A DNA stretch of 20,069 bases from JAICLK01 sp035478715. GTDB taxonomy: Bacteria > Patescibacteriota > Saccharimonadia > Saccharimonadales > UBA4665. The notes under the pieces were generated by a model that was not told where the DNA came from, ran no database searches, and saw only the letters and a program-made list of their open reading frames with translations. Location: assembly GCA_035478715.1 (NCBI GenBank), contig DATIJK010000059.1:1-20069 (forward strand), in the 5' to 3' direction. Made by a program: the position numbers and the translations under genes. Positions 8,573-16,747 of the stretch are shown here, piece by piece. Numbering within the stretch: the first letter of the stretch is position 1; each line of letters begins with the position of its first letter.

Positions 8573-9228
8573 CCAAACAAAAAAATATCGTTTCAACTGC
8601 ACTTCTCGGATCACTGCTGATTATCAGCAACTTCTTATTTTTCATGACGACAAGCTGGATTCATTTTGGCGTTTTGCTACTGGCATATGTTGGACTCTAT
8701 TTTGTATACCGTTATTCTAAGCTTGAACCTGAAAGCATCGGTGCTAAGAAGTCCGAGATTTTAAATGGGTTGAAATACGGCGCCGTTGTCTGTGGAATAA
8801 TTTTTGTAGTGCTATTAGTTGTATACGCAATGAATAGCCACGTTTTTCGCGATGCACGTTATCATGAACCAATACTAACAGCCTTTTTCTCAGCCTTGTT
8901 TTTAGAACCGTTCAAAATCGTTCTATTCGAGGAATTCGCATTCCGAGGAATTTTACTTGCATTGATACTGCGCGTTTTCAAAAACAAATGGTACGCAGTC
9001 TCTGTAACTTCACTTGCCTTCGGTTTATGGCACATACTGCCATCCTTGCATTTTCAAGGCACTGGATCGCATAGTACGGCGATTATCTCTTCGGTCGTTT
9101 TCACATCCCTCGCCGGTTTCGTGCTAGCAGAACTGCGTTTGCGAAGCAAAAGTCTGGCAGCACCTATTCTGGTCCACTGGTTCGTTAATTCAACGGCGAT
9201 AATGTTGGCGGCATTCAGCTGGCGCTAA
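8569..9228 (+). CDS. CPBP-family intramembrane metalloprotease
   Basis: A 219-residue integral membrane protein with about six to seven helices, of the CAAX protease / bacteriocin-processing (CPBP, Abi) family. The metal-binding and catalytic motifs are intact: EE with R four residues later in FEEFAFRGILL (E121, E122, R126), FGLWHILPS (H155), and HWFVNS (H203, N207). Such enzymes cleave within or near membranes; in bacteria roles include bacteriocin immunity and protein maturation, and the substrate here is unknown. GTG 8569 overlaps the upstream stop by four bases, suggesting it works with the membrane hydrolase. The gene converges on the dockerin cluster with only 16 bases between stops and no visible hairpin terminator. 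Confidence 0.9.
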   Translation: MTKQKNIVSTALLGSLLIISNFLFFMTTSWIHFGVLLLAYVGLYFVYRYSKLEPESIGAKKSEILNGLKYGAVVCGIIFVVLLVVYAMNSHVFRDARYHEPILTAFFSALFLEPFKIVLFEEFAFRGILLALILRVFKNKWYAVSVTSLAFGLWHILPSLHFQGTGSHSTAIISSVVFTSLAGFVLAELRLRSKSLAAPILVHWFVNSTAIMLAAFSWR

Positions 9229-9244
9229 AATCAAGTCTGTCGAG

Positions 9245-10429
9245 TTATGTACCATAATGGCTGAGCAGTATTGATAAATCTGTCACGTTCACCGCTCCGT
9301 CGTGATTTAAGTCTGCGGTCGCATCATTCGATCCCCATTTGCTGAGCATTATTGACAGATCAACCAGGTTCACATGACTATCATTATTCAAATCGCCAGA
9401 TGAACTAATTGGAGGCGGCGAAGGCGGCGGGGTCGATGAGTAATTATTTATATTAAAAAGCGCTGAGCTGCTACCGTTGATTGTGACCGCACCATTAGAA
9501 CCGACGTTAACTAAGTGGCAGCTGTTCTGTGCATTGTTGATGCAATTGTCGATAAGCCCCTGTTCGAGCCGTGTGTCCCAGCCTTCGATAAATTCGGCGT
9601 ACATAGAATATATGCCGCCGCTCGATAGGAAGTAGTTCGGACCCCCGCCCATAGTCGGCCAATGGAGATCGTAGAGGATTTGCGGCAGCGATACAGGATG
9701 GTCGGCCGGACAGGCGCCGGTAGTAGTATTTGCATATGCCATGTGTGACTTGTGGTCAGCACTATCCAGGTGCACGCCGTCCCAGCAGCTTGGAAATGTG
9801 ATGTTCCCGCGTAATGGGTTTGATGCCGTTCCAGGGCAGTTTGTCATTAGCGCCGCGGATTCGGGGCCGCCGCTGCAGTTGAACAGTACAACGCTGGTCG
9901 ACTGCGCCGTGGTCGCACTTGGATTACCCGCGAGCATCTTGAGCCCTTTCGGAAACGGCTGGACTTTCGGGCCATTTGTTCCACCAGGACGGCTGTAGTA
10001 AACAACGTTTGTTGCGCCGGAGTTTGTATATTGACCGGTCGATCCATCCGGATTTGTATACATGATGGACGGTACCCAGTATGCCGAATGATCGTATTGC
10101 GAAATGTAATTACAGTTCGACGACCCGGCGTTGATGCTGGCGCCAGTGGAAGCGGCATTTGTCGTCTTATTGCCGAAGAATGAATTCATTGGGGACGCAC
10201 CAGACTGATTTGGAAATCGTATCGGGTCGTCTTTGGCATAGTGGTCGACGTCGCACTCTACGTTCCACTCCGGCCGCGCGGTTTCCGCATGGCCATAGAA
10301 TACAAACCAAATCCCACCGAGCAATCCAATCGAAATAAAAATCAAACACAGGAGAATGATATTTTTTCTGTACCAAAATAACTTCTTGCGATTCGTTTTG
10401 GTACTGCGAGCTGTTCTTGATCGATTCAT
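9245..10429 (-). CDS. DUF1996-dockerin secreted protein 5 (divergent last copy)
   Basis: A 394-residue paralogue, last in transcription order. A basic N-terminus and membrane helix (about 22-45) end in GHA, a likely signal-peptidase site. DUF1996 spans about 55-325; retained blocks include DDPIRFPN, CWDGVHLDSADHKSHMAY and CPADHPVSLP. This copy is unusual: the family's SHMH is SPMN (residues 79-82) and the WDCG block is FNCSGG, so conserved His, His and Trp are lost. A Pro-rich linker (PPPSPPP) precedes the dockerin (345-394; loops DLNNDSHVNLVD and DLNHDGAVNVTD), the most complete calcium loops in the array. Biochemical role of DUF1996 is unknown to me. No clear ribosome site is seen. It follows the previous gene by 25 nt. 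Confidence 0.88.
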   Translation of the reverse strand: MNRSRTARSTKTNRKKLFWYRKNIILLCLIFISIGLLGGIWFVFYGHAETARPEWNVECDVDHYAKDDPIRFPNQSGASPMNSFFGNKTTNAASTGASINAGSSNCNYISQYDHSAYWVPSIMYTNPDGSTGQYTNSGATNVVYYSRPGGTNGPKVQPFPKGLKMLAGNPSATTAQSTSVVLFNCSGGPESAALMTNCPGTASNPLRGNITFPSCWDGVHLDSADHKSHMAYANTTTGACPADHPVSLPQILYDLHWPTMGGGPNYFLSSGGIYSMYAEFIEGWDTRLEQGLIDNCINNAQNSCHLVNVGSNGAVTINGSSSALFNINNYSSTPPPSPPPISSSGDLNNDSHVNLVDLSIMLSKWGSNDATADLNHDGAVNVTDLSILLSHYGT

Positions 10430-10454
10430 TGCGCCATGCTCAAAATTATTCGAG

Positions 10455-11633
10455 TCATGTACCGTAGTGGCTCAACAGAATTGATAGGTCTGCTAATCCA
10501 ACACTGCCGCTTTTGTCCAAATCAGCCGCACTATAATTCGTTCCCCATTTACTGAGCAGAATTGACAGGTCAACCAGATCAACTTTACCGCTGCTATTGA
10601 TATCACCGGCGACCGGGACAACTGAGTAATCGTTCAAATTAAATATTTTGGTCCCGCCGCAGCATGTCACATCATCTTTAGTGTGTCCTTGGCTGTTGTC
10701 CCCCCAAACTTGCATAGTACTGCACTCCAATGTCTGGGAATTCATGCACTTGTCAATCAGACCGCTCTGTAATCGCGAGTCCCACTCCGCAAAGAAGTCA
10801 CCGTGCATCGAATATTGGCCGCCACTGGAAAGATAGAAATTGGAGCCTCCCGGCGTACCGTTTTCCCACATTTCATAGCGAAGTTGCGGAAGCGATACGG
10901 GATGGTCGGCCGGGCAGACACCGGTATTGGGATTTGAATACGCCATGTGCGATTTGTGATCGGCGCTGTCCAAGTGCACGCCGTCCCAGCAATTCGGGAA
11001 CAACACGACTCCAACCGGCTGTACGCCTGATGTTGAATTGGTACAATCGGGTACATTTGGAAATACCGGACCACCATCGCCGCAATCCCAAAACGATACA
11101 GTCTGCGGTTGCGGGGATGTCGCTTTTGCGTCTCCTGCAATTATGCGCAAACCGACCGGGAACGGGTGTACCATCGGTCCGCTCGGCCCGCCCGCTTTCC
11201 GGTAGTAGACGACCAGCTGCTGGGTTGTGGCGGAAAATCTTGTCCCTGATCCGTTATACAAAGACGGGACCCAATAGGCCGATCTGTCAAATGCACCGGT
11301 GTAATTGCAGCTCCCTTCGTTGGCCGTTAAGCTGGCTGGTGTAGTATACGCATCTGTAGTCTTATTTCCGAAGAACGAATGCATATGCGACGCGCCCGGC
11401 GTGCCGGGATAGACAATCGGGTCGTCAGGGCCAAAATGGTCGATGTCGCATTCCATTCTGAATTCCGGAAATACCGCATTAGCGTGGCTCTGTGTCAATA
11501 ATTTAATTCCAACGATACCGATGCCGATAAAAATCAAAGCTGCCGCGATATAATTATTACGCTGCCAAAATTTACGATTGATTTTGCTTGGCCGCGGCTT
11601 ATGCCTTAGATTGTTTTTACGCATCCTGTTCAT
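10455..11633 (-). CDS. DUF1996-dockerin secreted protein 4
   Basis: 392 residues: Lys/Arg-rich start, membrane helix about 28-47, cleavage site after SHA (49-51), then DUF1996 with all family blocks (DDPIVYPGTPG, ASHMHSFFGN at 81-90, RSAYWVPSL, GLRIIAGDAKATSPQ, WDCGDGG, CWDGVHLDSADHKSHMAY, MHGDFFAEWDSRL). A short linker leads directly into the dockerin (343-392). Its loops are weakened: DINSSGKVDLVD and DLDKSGSVGLAD have Ser or Gly where calcium ligands are usual. Closest in sequence to the third copy (12877), which shares the GDGGPxFPxxPDCxNS segment. The ATG lies 6 nt after the previous stop and lacks a clear Shine-Dalgarno site, consistent with coupled translation within one message. Confidence 0.92.
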   Translation of the reverse strand: MNRMRKNNLRHKPRPSKINRKFWQRNNYIAAALIFIGIGIVGIKLLTQSHANAVFPEFRMECDIDHFGPDDPIVYPGTPGASHMHSFFGNKTTDAYTTPASLTANEGSCNYTGAFDRSAYWVPSLYNGSGTRFSATTQQLVVYYRKAGGPSGPMVHPFPVGLRIIAGDAKATSPQPQTVSFWDCGDGGPVFPNVPDCTNSTSGVQPVGVVLFPNCWDGVHLDSADHKSHMAYSNPNTGVCPADHPVSLPQLRYEMWENGTPGGSNFYLSSGGQYSMHGDFFAEWDSRLQSGLIDKCMNSQTLECSTMQVWGDNSQGHTKDDVTCCGGTKIFNLNDYSVVPVAGDINSSGKVDLVDLSILLSKWGTNYSAADLDKSGSVGLADLSILLSHYGT

Positions 11634-11639
11634 GTCCGT

Positions 11640-12860
11640 TTATATTCCCCAATGCGATAACAGCAATGACATATCGGTGATATTCACTGACCCGTCTCCA
11701 CTAACGTCGCCTTGTGACAACGTAGCACCAGTTGCATTCCAATGACTCAGGAGAATCGACATGTCGGATATATTGACATGGCCATCTCCGTTGACGTCAC
11801 CGGGCACCCCTGAAGGCGATGGTGAAGGTGCAGGCGGAGGTGGAGTTGGTGCCGGAGAAGGTGAAACAGCATAGTCGCTGAGCTTGATATTGACCTGATC
11901 GTTGACTAACGATTGGGTCGAGCTGTTATATTCCATGCCATCGCAGTCTTTCATGCCGTTCAGGCAGACCGTAACCAGCGCATTCATCGCTGTTGGGTTC
12001 CAGGTATTGAAGAAATCTCCATGCTCAGAATAAATACCACCGCTCGCCAGATAATAATTGGGACCCCATGGTAAGTGCGAATAAATCACCGCATACTCAA
12101 TCGCCGGTAAAGAAACGGGATGGTCGGCCGGGCAGACGCCGGTAGTTTCGTTTGCATATGCCATATGCGACTTGTGATCGGCACTATCAAGATGCACACC
12201 GTCCCAGCAGCTCGGGAACCTGATGCCTGCGCGCATGGGACCAGAACCGCAATTGTGTGGCGCGTTGGTATGTATTTCTTCGCCGCAATCCCAATATATG
12301 TGCGTGGTATCTTGCGGTGTCGTGGCTTTGGAGTCGCCGGCAATCATGCGAAGTCCGACGGGTATTGGCTGGACTTTCGGTCCATTAGCACCACCTGGGC
12401 GGCGGTAATATGACTTGAATAATTGCGCGTCGCTGGTTTTATCGTTGTAGAGCGTACCGACACCGCTGGCGTTGGTGTAATAAACCGACGGCACCCAGTA
12501 TGCTGAATTATCCAGATCGGCGTCCAGGCACGCGCCTGTGGAGTCATGCGCCGCTAAAGATGCTGGCGTCGAATACGCATTCGTCGATGCATTGCCGTAA
12601 AATGAATGCATATGCGACGCACCGGGAACTCCGGGATAAACTATCGGGTCATCAGCCAGGAAATGACTAACGTTGCATTCGACGTTCCATTCTCCCGGAT
12701 TAAGCGCTTCGGCTGCATGGCTGGTATTTAAAAGCCTAACAGCACCCAGAATTCCAAAACAAGCAAAAATAAGTACCAGTAAAATAATACCTTTTTTCTT
12801 CGCGGATATTTTAGATAACTTTTTTGAATTTGTACGGCGTTTCGGATATTTTGATGTCAT
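11640..12860 (-). CDS. DUF1996-dockerin secreted protein 3
   Basis: 406 residues: basic start, membrane helix about 24-45, SHA cleavage motif (47-49), DUF1996 domain with HMH at 83-85, WDCGEE block, CWDGVHLDSADHKSHMAY and HGDFFNTWN. It has a long Pro/Ser linker (PSPAPTPPPPAPSPSPS) before the dockerin (354-406), whose two loops DVNGDGHVNISD and DVSGDGSVNITD are near-canonical, with a longer spacer between them than in the other copies and Met instead of Leu in DMSxLLSHW. It is the only gene of the array with a good ribosome site: GAGGA (complement of 12865-12869), 4 nt before the ATG, lying inside the 16-nt gap after the upstream stop. Confidence 0.92.
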   Translation of the reverse strand: MTSKYPKRRTNSKKLSKISAKKKGIILLVLIFACFGILGAVRLLNTSHAAEALNPGEWNVECNVSHFLADDPIVYPGVPGASHMHSFYGNASTNAYSTPASLAAHDSTGACLDADLDNSAYWVPSVYYTNASGVGTLYNDKTSDAQLFKSYYRRPGGANGPKVQPIPVGLRMIAGDSKATTPQDTTHIYWDCGEEIHTNAPHNCGSGPMRAGIRFPSCWDGVHLDSADHKSHMAYANETTGVCPADHPVSLPAIEYAVIYSHLPWGPNYYLASGGIYSEHGDFFNTWNPTAMNALVTVCLNGMKDCDGMEYNSSTQSLVNDQVNIKLSDYAVSPSPAPTPPPPAPSPSPSGVPGDVNGDGHVNISDMSILLSHWNATGATLSQGDVSGDGSVNITDMSLLLSHWGI

Positions 12861-12876
12861 TGTTTCCTCAATTTAA

Positions 12877-14040
12877 TTACGTTCCCCAGTGACTCAGCAG
12901 TATAGACAGATCAGACAGTCCGACAGTGCCGTTCTTATCCAAGTCAGTCGAAGTATCACTAGTTCCCCACTTGCTTAGCAATGTTGAAAGGTCGACCAGG
13001 TCTACTTTTCCACTTTTATTGATATCGCCTTGTGTCGGCGTAGCAGTGTAATTATTCAGATTGAACAGGTTAGTGCCGCCGACATTCACGTCGCCGTTGT
13101 TCGAAACATACATGACCGGCGAACACTCTCTTTGGTAGGTGTTAAAGCAATTATCGATCAGGCCAATGAGCAAGCGGGAATCCCAAGCGGCAAAAAAGTC
13201 GCCGTGCAATGAGTAGCTGCCGCTCGACAAATAATACTTTGGCCCTCCGGTGGTACCTATCAGCCAATCTTCATAATGCAGCTGCGGCACCGCGACCGGG
13301 TGATCTGCCGGACATGTGTAGTTTGCAAGGTGATACGCCATATGGGATTTGTGGTCTGCACTGTCCAGGTGTACGCCGTCCCAGCAATTCGGAAATTCTA
13401 TAGCACCTACCGGTATATTGCCCGAGGACGAATTTGAACAATCCGGTATAGTTGGGAACGAAGGTCCGCCATCGCCGCAATCCCACGAAGAAATCGATGA
13501 CGGTTGCGGCGAGGTTGCTTTCGCGTCGCCGGCTATCATGCGAAAACCAGCCGGAAACGGGGTAATACGCGGACCTGCCGCCCCGCCGGGTCTGCTGTAA
13601 TATACGATTAGTTGTTGGCTTGTGTTTGCGTACCTCGTCGCCGCGCCGTTGGCATCAGTAAAATACGTCGATGGAATCCAGTACGCAGAACGGTCGAAGT
13701 CGCCGTTATAGTTGCAACTCCCTTTTTGCGCCGTAAGGCTGGCTGGGGTTGTATACGCATCGGTCGACTTATTGCCATAAAACGAATGCATGTGTGACGC
13801 ACCTGGTACGCCCGGATAAACGATCGGATCGTCCGGCCCGACATGGTCGATATCGCATTCCAACCTGAAATTTACTTCACCAGCATCCGCGTGGCTGTGG
13901 TGCAGATACCTAACCCCGGCCAATCCTAGCCCTATAAAAATTAAGATTACTGCAATCAGATTTGGCCATCGAAAACGCGATGGTCTGATTTTTCTTGATT
14001 TGGACCTACTACTTAAAGTTCTTGTGTTTCGTTTTCTCAT
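12877..14040 (-). CDS. DUF1996-dockerin secreted protein 2
   Basis: 387 residues with a strongly basic first 25 residues, a membrane helix about 27-46, SHA motif (49-51), and a full DUF1996 domain (DDPIVYPGVPG, ASHMHSFYGN 81-90, RSAYWIPS, FRMIAGDAKATSPQ, WDCGDGG, CWDGVHLDSADHKSHMAY, LHGDFFAAWDSRL). There is no Pro-rich linker. The dockerin (338-387) has loops DINKSGKVDLVD and DLDKNGTVGLSD, which retain only some calcium ligands. The gene starts 8 nt after the preceding stop with no Shine-Dalgarno match, as expected for a coupled internal operon gene. Role of DUF1996 is unknown; the tail and export signal place it outside the cell. Confidence 0.92.
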   Translation of the reverse strand: MRKRNTRTLSSRSKSRKIRPSRFRWPNLIAVILIFIGLGLAGVRYLHHSHADAGEVNFRLECDIDHVGPDDPIVYPGVPGASHMHSFYGNKSTDAYTTPASLTAQKGSCNYNGDFDRSAYWIPSTYFTDANGAATRYANTSQQLIVYYSRPGGAAGPRITPFPAGFRMIAGDAKATSPQPSSISSWDCGDGGPSFPTIPDCSNSSSGNIPVGAIEFPNCWDGVHLDSADHKSHMAYHLANYTCPADHPVAVPQLHYEDWLIGTTGGPKYYLSSGSYSLHGDFFAAWDSRLLIGLIDNCFNTYQRECSPVMYVSNNGDVNVGGTNLFNLNNYTATPTQGDINKSGKVDLVDLSTLLSKWGTSDTSTDLDKNGTVGLSDLSILLSHWGT

Positions 14041-14048
14041 TTTATTCG

Positions 14049-15230
14049 TTACGTACCCCAGCGGCTCAATAAAATTGACAAGTCAGTCAGACCGACAGAT
14101 CCGTTCTTGTCGAGGTCCGCTGTAGCGTCATTTGTACTCCATTTACTGAGCAGAATCGACAGATCAACGAGGCCCACCGAGCCATCATTATTGAGATCGC
14201 CGGTCTTCTGCCCGGCCGGATAACTATTAAGATTGAACAAAACCGTGCCGCCGACTTCAACATCATTATTAGTATGAACAAAAATTCCAGGTGCACAATC
14301 CCGTTGCACCGTATTCAAACATTGGTCAATCAAGCCGGCTTGTAACCGGGGGTCCCAATTTTCAAAAACATCGCCATGCATTGAATAAACACCTCCGCTT
14401 GACAGATAATAATTTGAACCGCCAGTCGTGCCGGTCAGCCAGTCTTCAAAATCAACCCGGGGTAAAGAAACTGAATGGTCTGCAGGACACACACCGGTTG
14501 TTGCGTTAGGGTATGCCATATGCGATTTATGATCGGCGCTGTCAAGGTGGACTCCGTCCCAACAACTCGGAAAACTTACGAAACCGACGGGCGTGTTACC
14601 TGACTGCGCATTTGTACACGTTGGAATATATTGATATTCGGGCCCTCCGTCGCCGCAATCCCAGTTGACATTCGGGTCATTCTGGGGCGACGTTGCTTTT
14701 GAATTTCCCGCGATCATCCGTAATCCGACCGGAAACGGATGGACCTTTGGCCCGTTCGCGCCGCCTGGGCGCCGGTAATAGACAACCAGTTGCTGGCTAT
14801 TTGCACTGAACCTTGATGCGGACCCATCGGGATTCGTAAAGTACACCGAGGGAATCCAATACGCTGAACGGTTGTATTGACCGATGTAGTTGCAACTTCC
14901 CTGATTTGCTGCCAGCGTTGCGGGGGTCGAAGATGCATCGGTCGATTTGTTCGAATAGAACGAATGCATATGTGATGCGCCCGGTATGCCAGGAAATACT
15001 ATGGGATCGTCAGGGGCAAAATGGTCGATGTTACACTCTACTCGTATCTGCGGGTCTACTGCAGCCGCGTGGCTTGGCTTTTGCAGATGTTTGGCACCGA
15101 GCAAACCGATCGCGGCAAATATAAGCACTATAGTCACAAGCGATAAAAACTGCCTACTTTGCCAGAATCCAGTCTTTTTCCGTTTGGCAGCGTGCGAGCG
15201 ATGTAACTTTTTTAGGTTTCGTTTTTGCAT
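14049..15230 (-). CDS. DUF1996-dockerin secreted protein 1 (first of array)
   Basis: 393 residues from ATG 15230. A longer reading from TTG 15323 would place 31 residues with no signal character before the basic MQKRNLKKLHRSH start, and would overlap a possible promoter, so I reject it. The basic stretch is followed by a membrane helix (about 29-47), SHA motif (53-55), and DUF1996 (DDPIVFPGIPG, ASHMHSFYSN with Ser replacing the usual Gly, RSAYWIPSVY, GLRMIAGNSKATSPQ, WDCGDGG, CWDGVHLDSADHKSHMAY, MHGDVFENWD). The dockerin covers 344-393 with loops DLNNDGSVGLVD (canonical at positions 1, 3, 5, 6, 12) and DLDKNGSVGLTD. It lies 129 nt downstream of the GH26 gene and may be read from that gene's promoter or its own. 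Confidence 0.9.
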   Translation of the reverse strand: MQKRNLKKLHRSHAAKRKKTGFWQSRQFLSLVTIVLIFAAIGLLGAKHLQKPSHAAAVDPQIRVECNIDHFAPDDPIVFPGIPGASHMHSFYSNKSTDASSTPATLAANQGSCNYIGQYNRSAYWIPSVYFTNPDGSASRFSANSQQLVVYYRRPGGANGPKVHPFPVGLRMIAGNSKATSPQNDPNVNWDCGDGGPEYQYIPTCTNAQSGNTPVGFVSFPSCWDGVHLDSADHKSHMAYPNATTGVCPADHSVSLPRVDFEDWLTGTTGGSNYYLSSGGVYSMHGDVFENWDPRLQAGLIDQCLNTVQRDCAPGIFVHTNNDVEVGGTVLFNLNSYPAGQKTGDLNNDGSVGLVDLSILLSKWSTNDATADLDKNGSVGLTDLSILLSRWGT

Positions 15231-15264
15231 TTTATCTACAATTATGGAGCTAGCGGTTAGCTTA

Positions 15265-15293
15265 AGCGTAATACACCGGTGACAATTCGTCAA
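15265..15293 (-). promoter_or_regulatory. Possible internal promoter before the DUF1996 array
   Basis: On the minus strand TTGACG (15293-15288), 17-nt spacer, TACGCT (15270-15265). The -35 is good but the -10 is poor. No hairpin terminator is seen between the GH26 stop and this site. Confidence 0.3.
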
Positions 15294-15359
15294 TTTTTGC
15301 GTTAATTGTGTGATAAATCGCAAAAAAGGATACTGGTAAATTTTTTTAGCCCAATTTTA

Positions 15360-16631
15360 TTAGCCAGTCCAGTTTGTTAACAAAATAGAAAGATCATTTA
15401 TCGTCACTTTGCCGTCGTTGTTTAAGTCTGAGCGAGCATTCGCCGTGCCAAAGTCACTCAGCAGCATCGATAAATCAGAAATATTTACTTTGCCGTCGTT
15501 ATTTATGTCACCTTGTATCTTTGCGTTGCAAGATGCAGCAAGTACGTTTAGATAACAATTATTAATAGCGGTTTTTGCACCTGCTAAAGCCTGGGCTGCA
15601 GAATCGCCGGATGCGGTTCCCGGCGCATCATACATCCAATTAAAATTCGTGTTTGAATCGAAATATTCAAACGCCCTGATCTGCGGCAATGATTTCAAAT
15701 CACTGATGAGCGTATTCCACCACACTGTTCGTGTCGGTGTGCCCGCTCCATATTGGTCCGATGCCTGTATCGCCATCTCGGCGACCATCAACGGCTTACC
15801 ATAAGTTTTGAATGTGTCATACCAATCAGAACCCGGTGAGCCATCGCCTGTTGTAACTAACTGCTTCGGTGTAAGGTATTGGTTTTTTGGATAGGTATCG
15901 ATCGCAATCCAGTCAACATAGCTCGCTCCGGGGTAAAAAGGTACCGGATTTAATGTCGAAGAAGAAGCTACCCGGTTCGGGTCAAACACCCATTTTACGT
16001 TCGTTACGTTATCATTTCGGAAAATATCTACAAAATGTTTCCAGGCATTAATAAATACTGTTGGATTGTTGTTGGCATTGTACGGGTTGCCCGCGATGTT
16101 AAATTCATAAAAAGGACGGATAAATACATGCCCGTACGGCGAAAGCTGTGATTTGACGTTATCAGCAAAAAATTTGATATTAGCATCTTCCTTGCCCGCA
16201 TTGATATCGGCCATGACTGTTGATGGCGGATTAATTCCCCACGAAAGCATGACGAACGGAACTTTGTCTGTAGCAAGCGACCAGTGGGGTACATCAAAAT
16301 CCCCAGCTACAACTTGGTTGTGCATAAAGAACATGTGGCCGTCGAACTTTCGCCCAAACTGTGTTTCACGCTGCTGATAATCTGCAATCGTACCACCACT
16401 TATGTTTGTCCGATTCATATACCATGCGCCGGTTGCGGTTGAAGGCACCCAAGTAGTAGGATCGATACCCGCAGCCGAGCTACCCCTTTGTGTTATAACC
16501 CCGCCTGCAGCGAATAAAATTACCACAGAAATCAATACTAAAACGCTGGCGGTCGCGCTGATCTTTGATATCAGGTAACTTTTCGCGCGAAAGCCTGCGA
16601 TTTTTTTACTATTTTTTTTATTGGAATTCAT
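15360..16631 (-). CDS. Secreted GH26-like glycoside hydrolase with dockerin module
   Basis: 423 residues. A basic N-terminus (NSNKKNSKKIAGFRAKS) and a hydrophobic helix (about 25-48) form the signal. The catalytic domain (about 58-345) has the GH26 layout: acid/base E176 in VFIRPFYEFN and nucleophile E285 in GKPLMVAEMA, with GASYVDWIAIDTYPKN between them, which parallels GDSYVDWVGIDGYN in the other GH26 gene. The acid/base region differs from the canonical HEMNGxWYPW, so specificity may differ from mannan. The dockerin (374-423) has good loops DINNDGKVNISD and DLNNDGKVTIND. It is the first gene of the minus-strand dockerin cluster and probably co-transcribed with the DUF1996 genes. The ATG follows a minimal GGA ribosome site. 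Confidence 0.85.
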   Translation of the reverse strand: MNSNKKNSKKIAGFRAKSYLISKISATASVLVLISVVILFAAGGVITQRGSSAAGIDPTTWVPSTATGAWYMNRTNISGGTIADYQQRETQFGRKFDGHMFFMHNQVVAGDFDVPHWSLATDKVPFVMLSWGINPPSTVMADINAGKEDANIKFFADNVKSQLSPYGHVFIRPFYEFNIAGNPYNANNNPTVFINAWKHFVDIFRNDNVTNVKWVFDPNRVASSSTLNPVPFYPGASYVDWIAIDTYPKNQYLTPKQLVTTGDGSPGSDWYDTFKTYGKPLMVAEMAIQASDQYGAGTPTRTVWWNTLISDLKSLPQIRAFEYFDSNTNFNWMYDAPGTASGDSAAQALAGAKTAINNCYLNVLAASCNAKIQGDINNDGKVNISDLSMLLSDFGTANARSDLNNDGKVTINDLSILLTNWTG

Positions 16632-16649
16632 TTTTTCCGCTGTTTAAAG

Positions 16650-16678
16650 TATATACCTTACAATTTAGTTTGCTGCAA
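16650..16678 (-). promoter_or_regulatory. Promoter of the GH26/DUF1996 cluster
   Basis: Minus strand TTGCAG (16678-16673), 17-nt spacer, TATATA (16655-16650), overlapping a TATACT two bases later. The message would start about 10-12 nt before the ATG at 16631. Confidence 0.5.
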
Positions 16679-16747
16679 ATAGCAATAGAGTTTGTTTGCT
16701 GCTTTAATGATGAAATTATTAAGAGTCGGTTATTATATGGCAATTAG

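Larger units (their letters stand above)
9245..15230 (-). repeat. Tandem array of five DUF1996-dockerin paralogues
   Basis: Five head-to-tail genes of 387-406 codons with gaps of 8, 16, 6 and 25 nt share the same order: basic signal anchor ending in (S/G)HA, DUF1996, optional Pro-rich linker, two-loop dockerin ending at the protein's last residue. Copies 1, 2 and 4 are most alike in the WDCGDGG region and lack the Pro linker; copies 3 and 5 have linkers and differ most. The pattern fits successive duplication followed by divergence within one transcription unit. Confidence 0.9.

Noticed and set aside
10730..11344. Open frame of 204 codons on the plus strand
   Set aside because: It is antisense to a well-supported DUF1996 gene, has an Arg/Ser/Pro/Cys-rich composition typical of shadow frames, and no ribosome site.
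15231..15323. N-terminal extension of the first DUF1996 gene from TTG 15323
   Set aside because: It would put non-signal sequence in front of a normal basic signal anchor and overlaps a possible promoter; ATG 15230 matches the other four copies.
9245..16631. Regularly spaced similar DNA blocks across the cluster, considered as a CRISPR or mobile repeat
   Set aside because: The similarity follows coding frames of paralogous genes and their dockerin ends; there are no short identical repeats with unique spacers, and no transposase or inverted ends.
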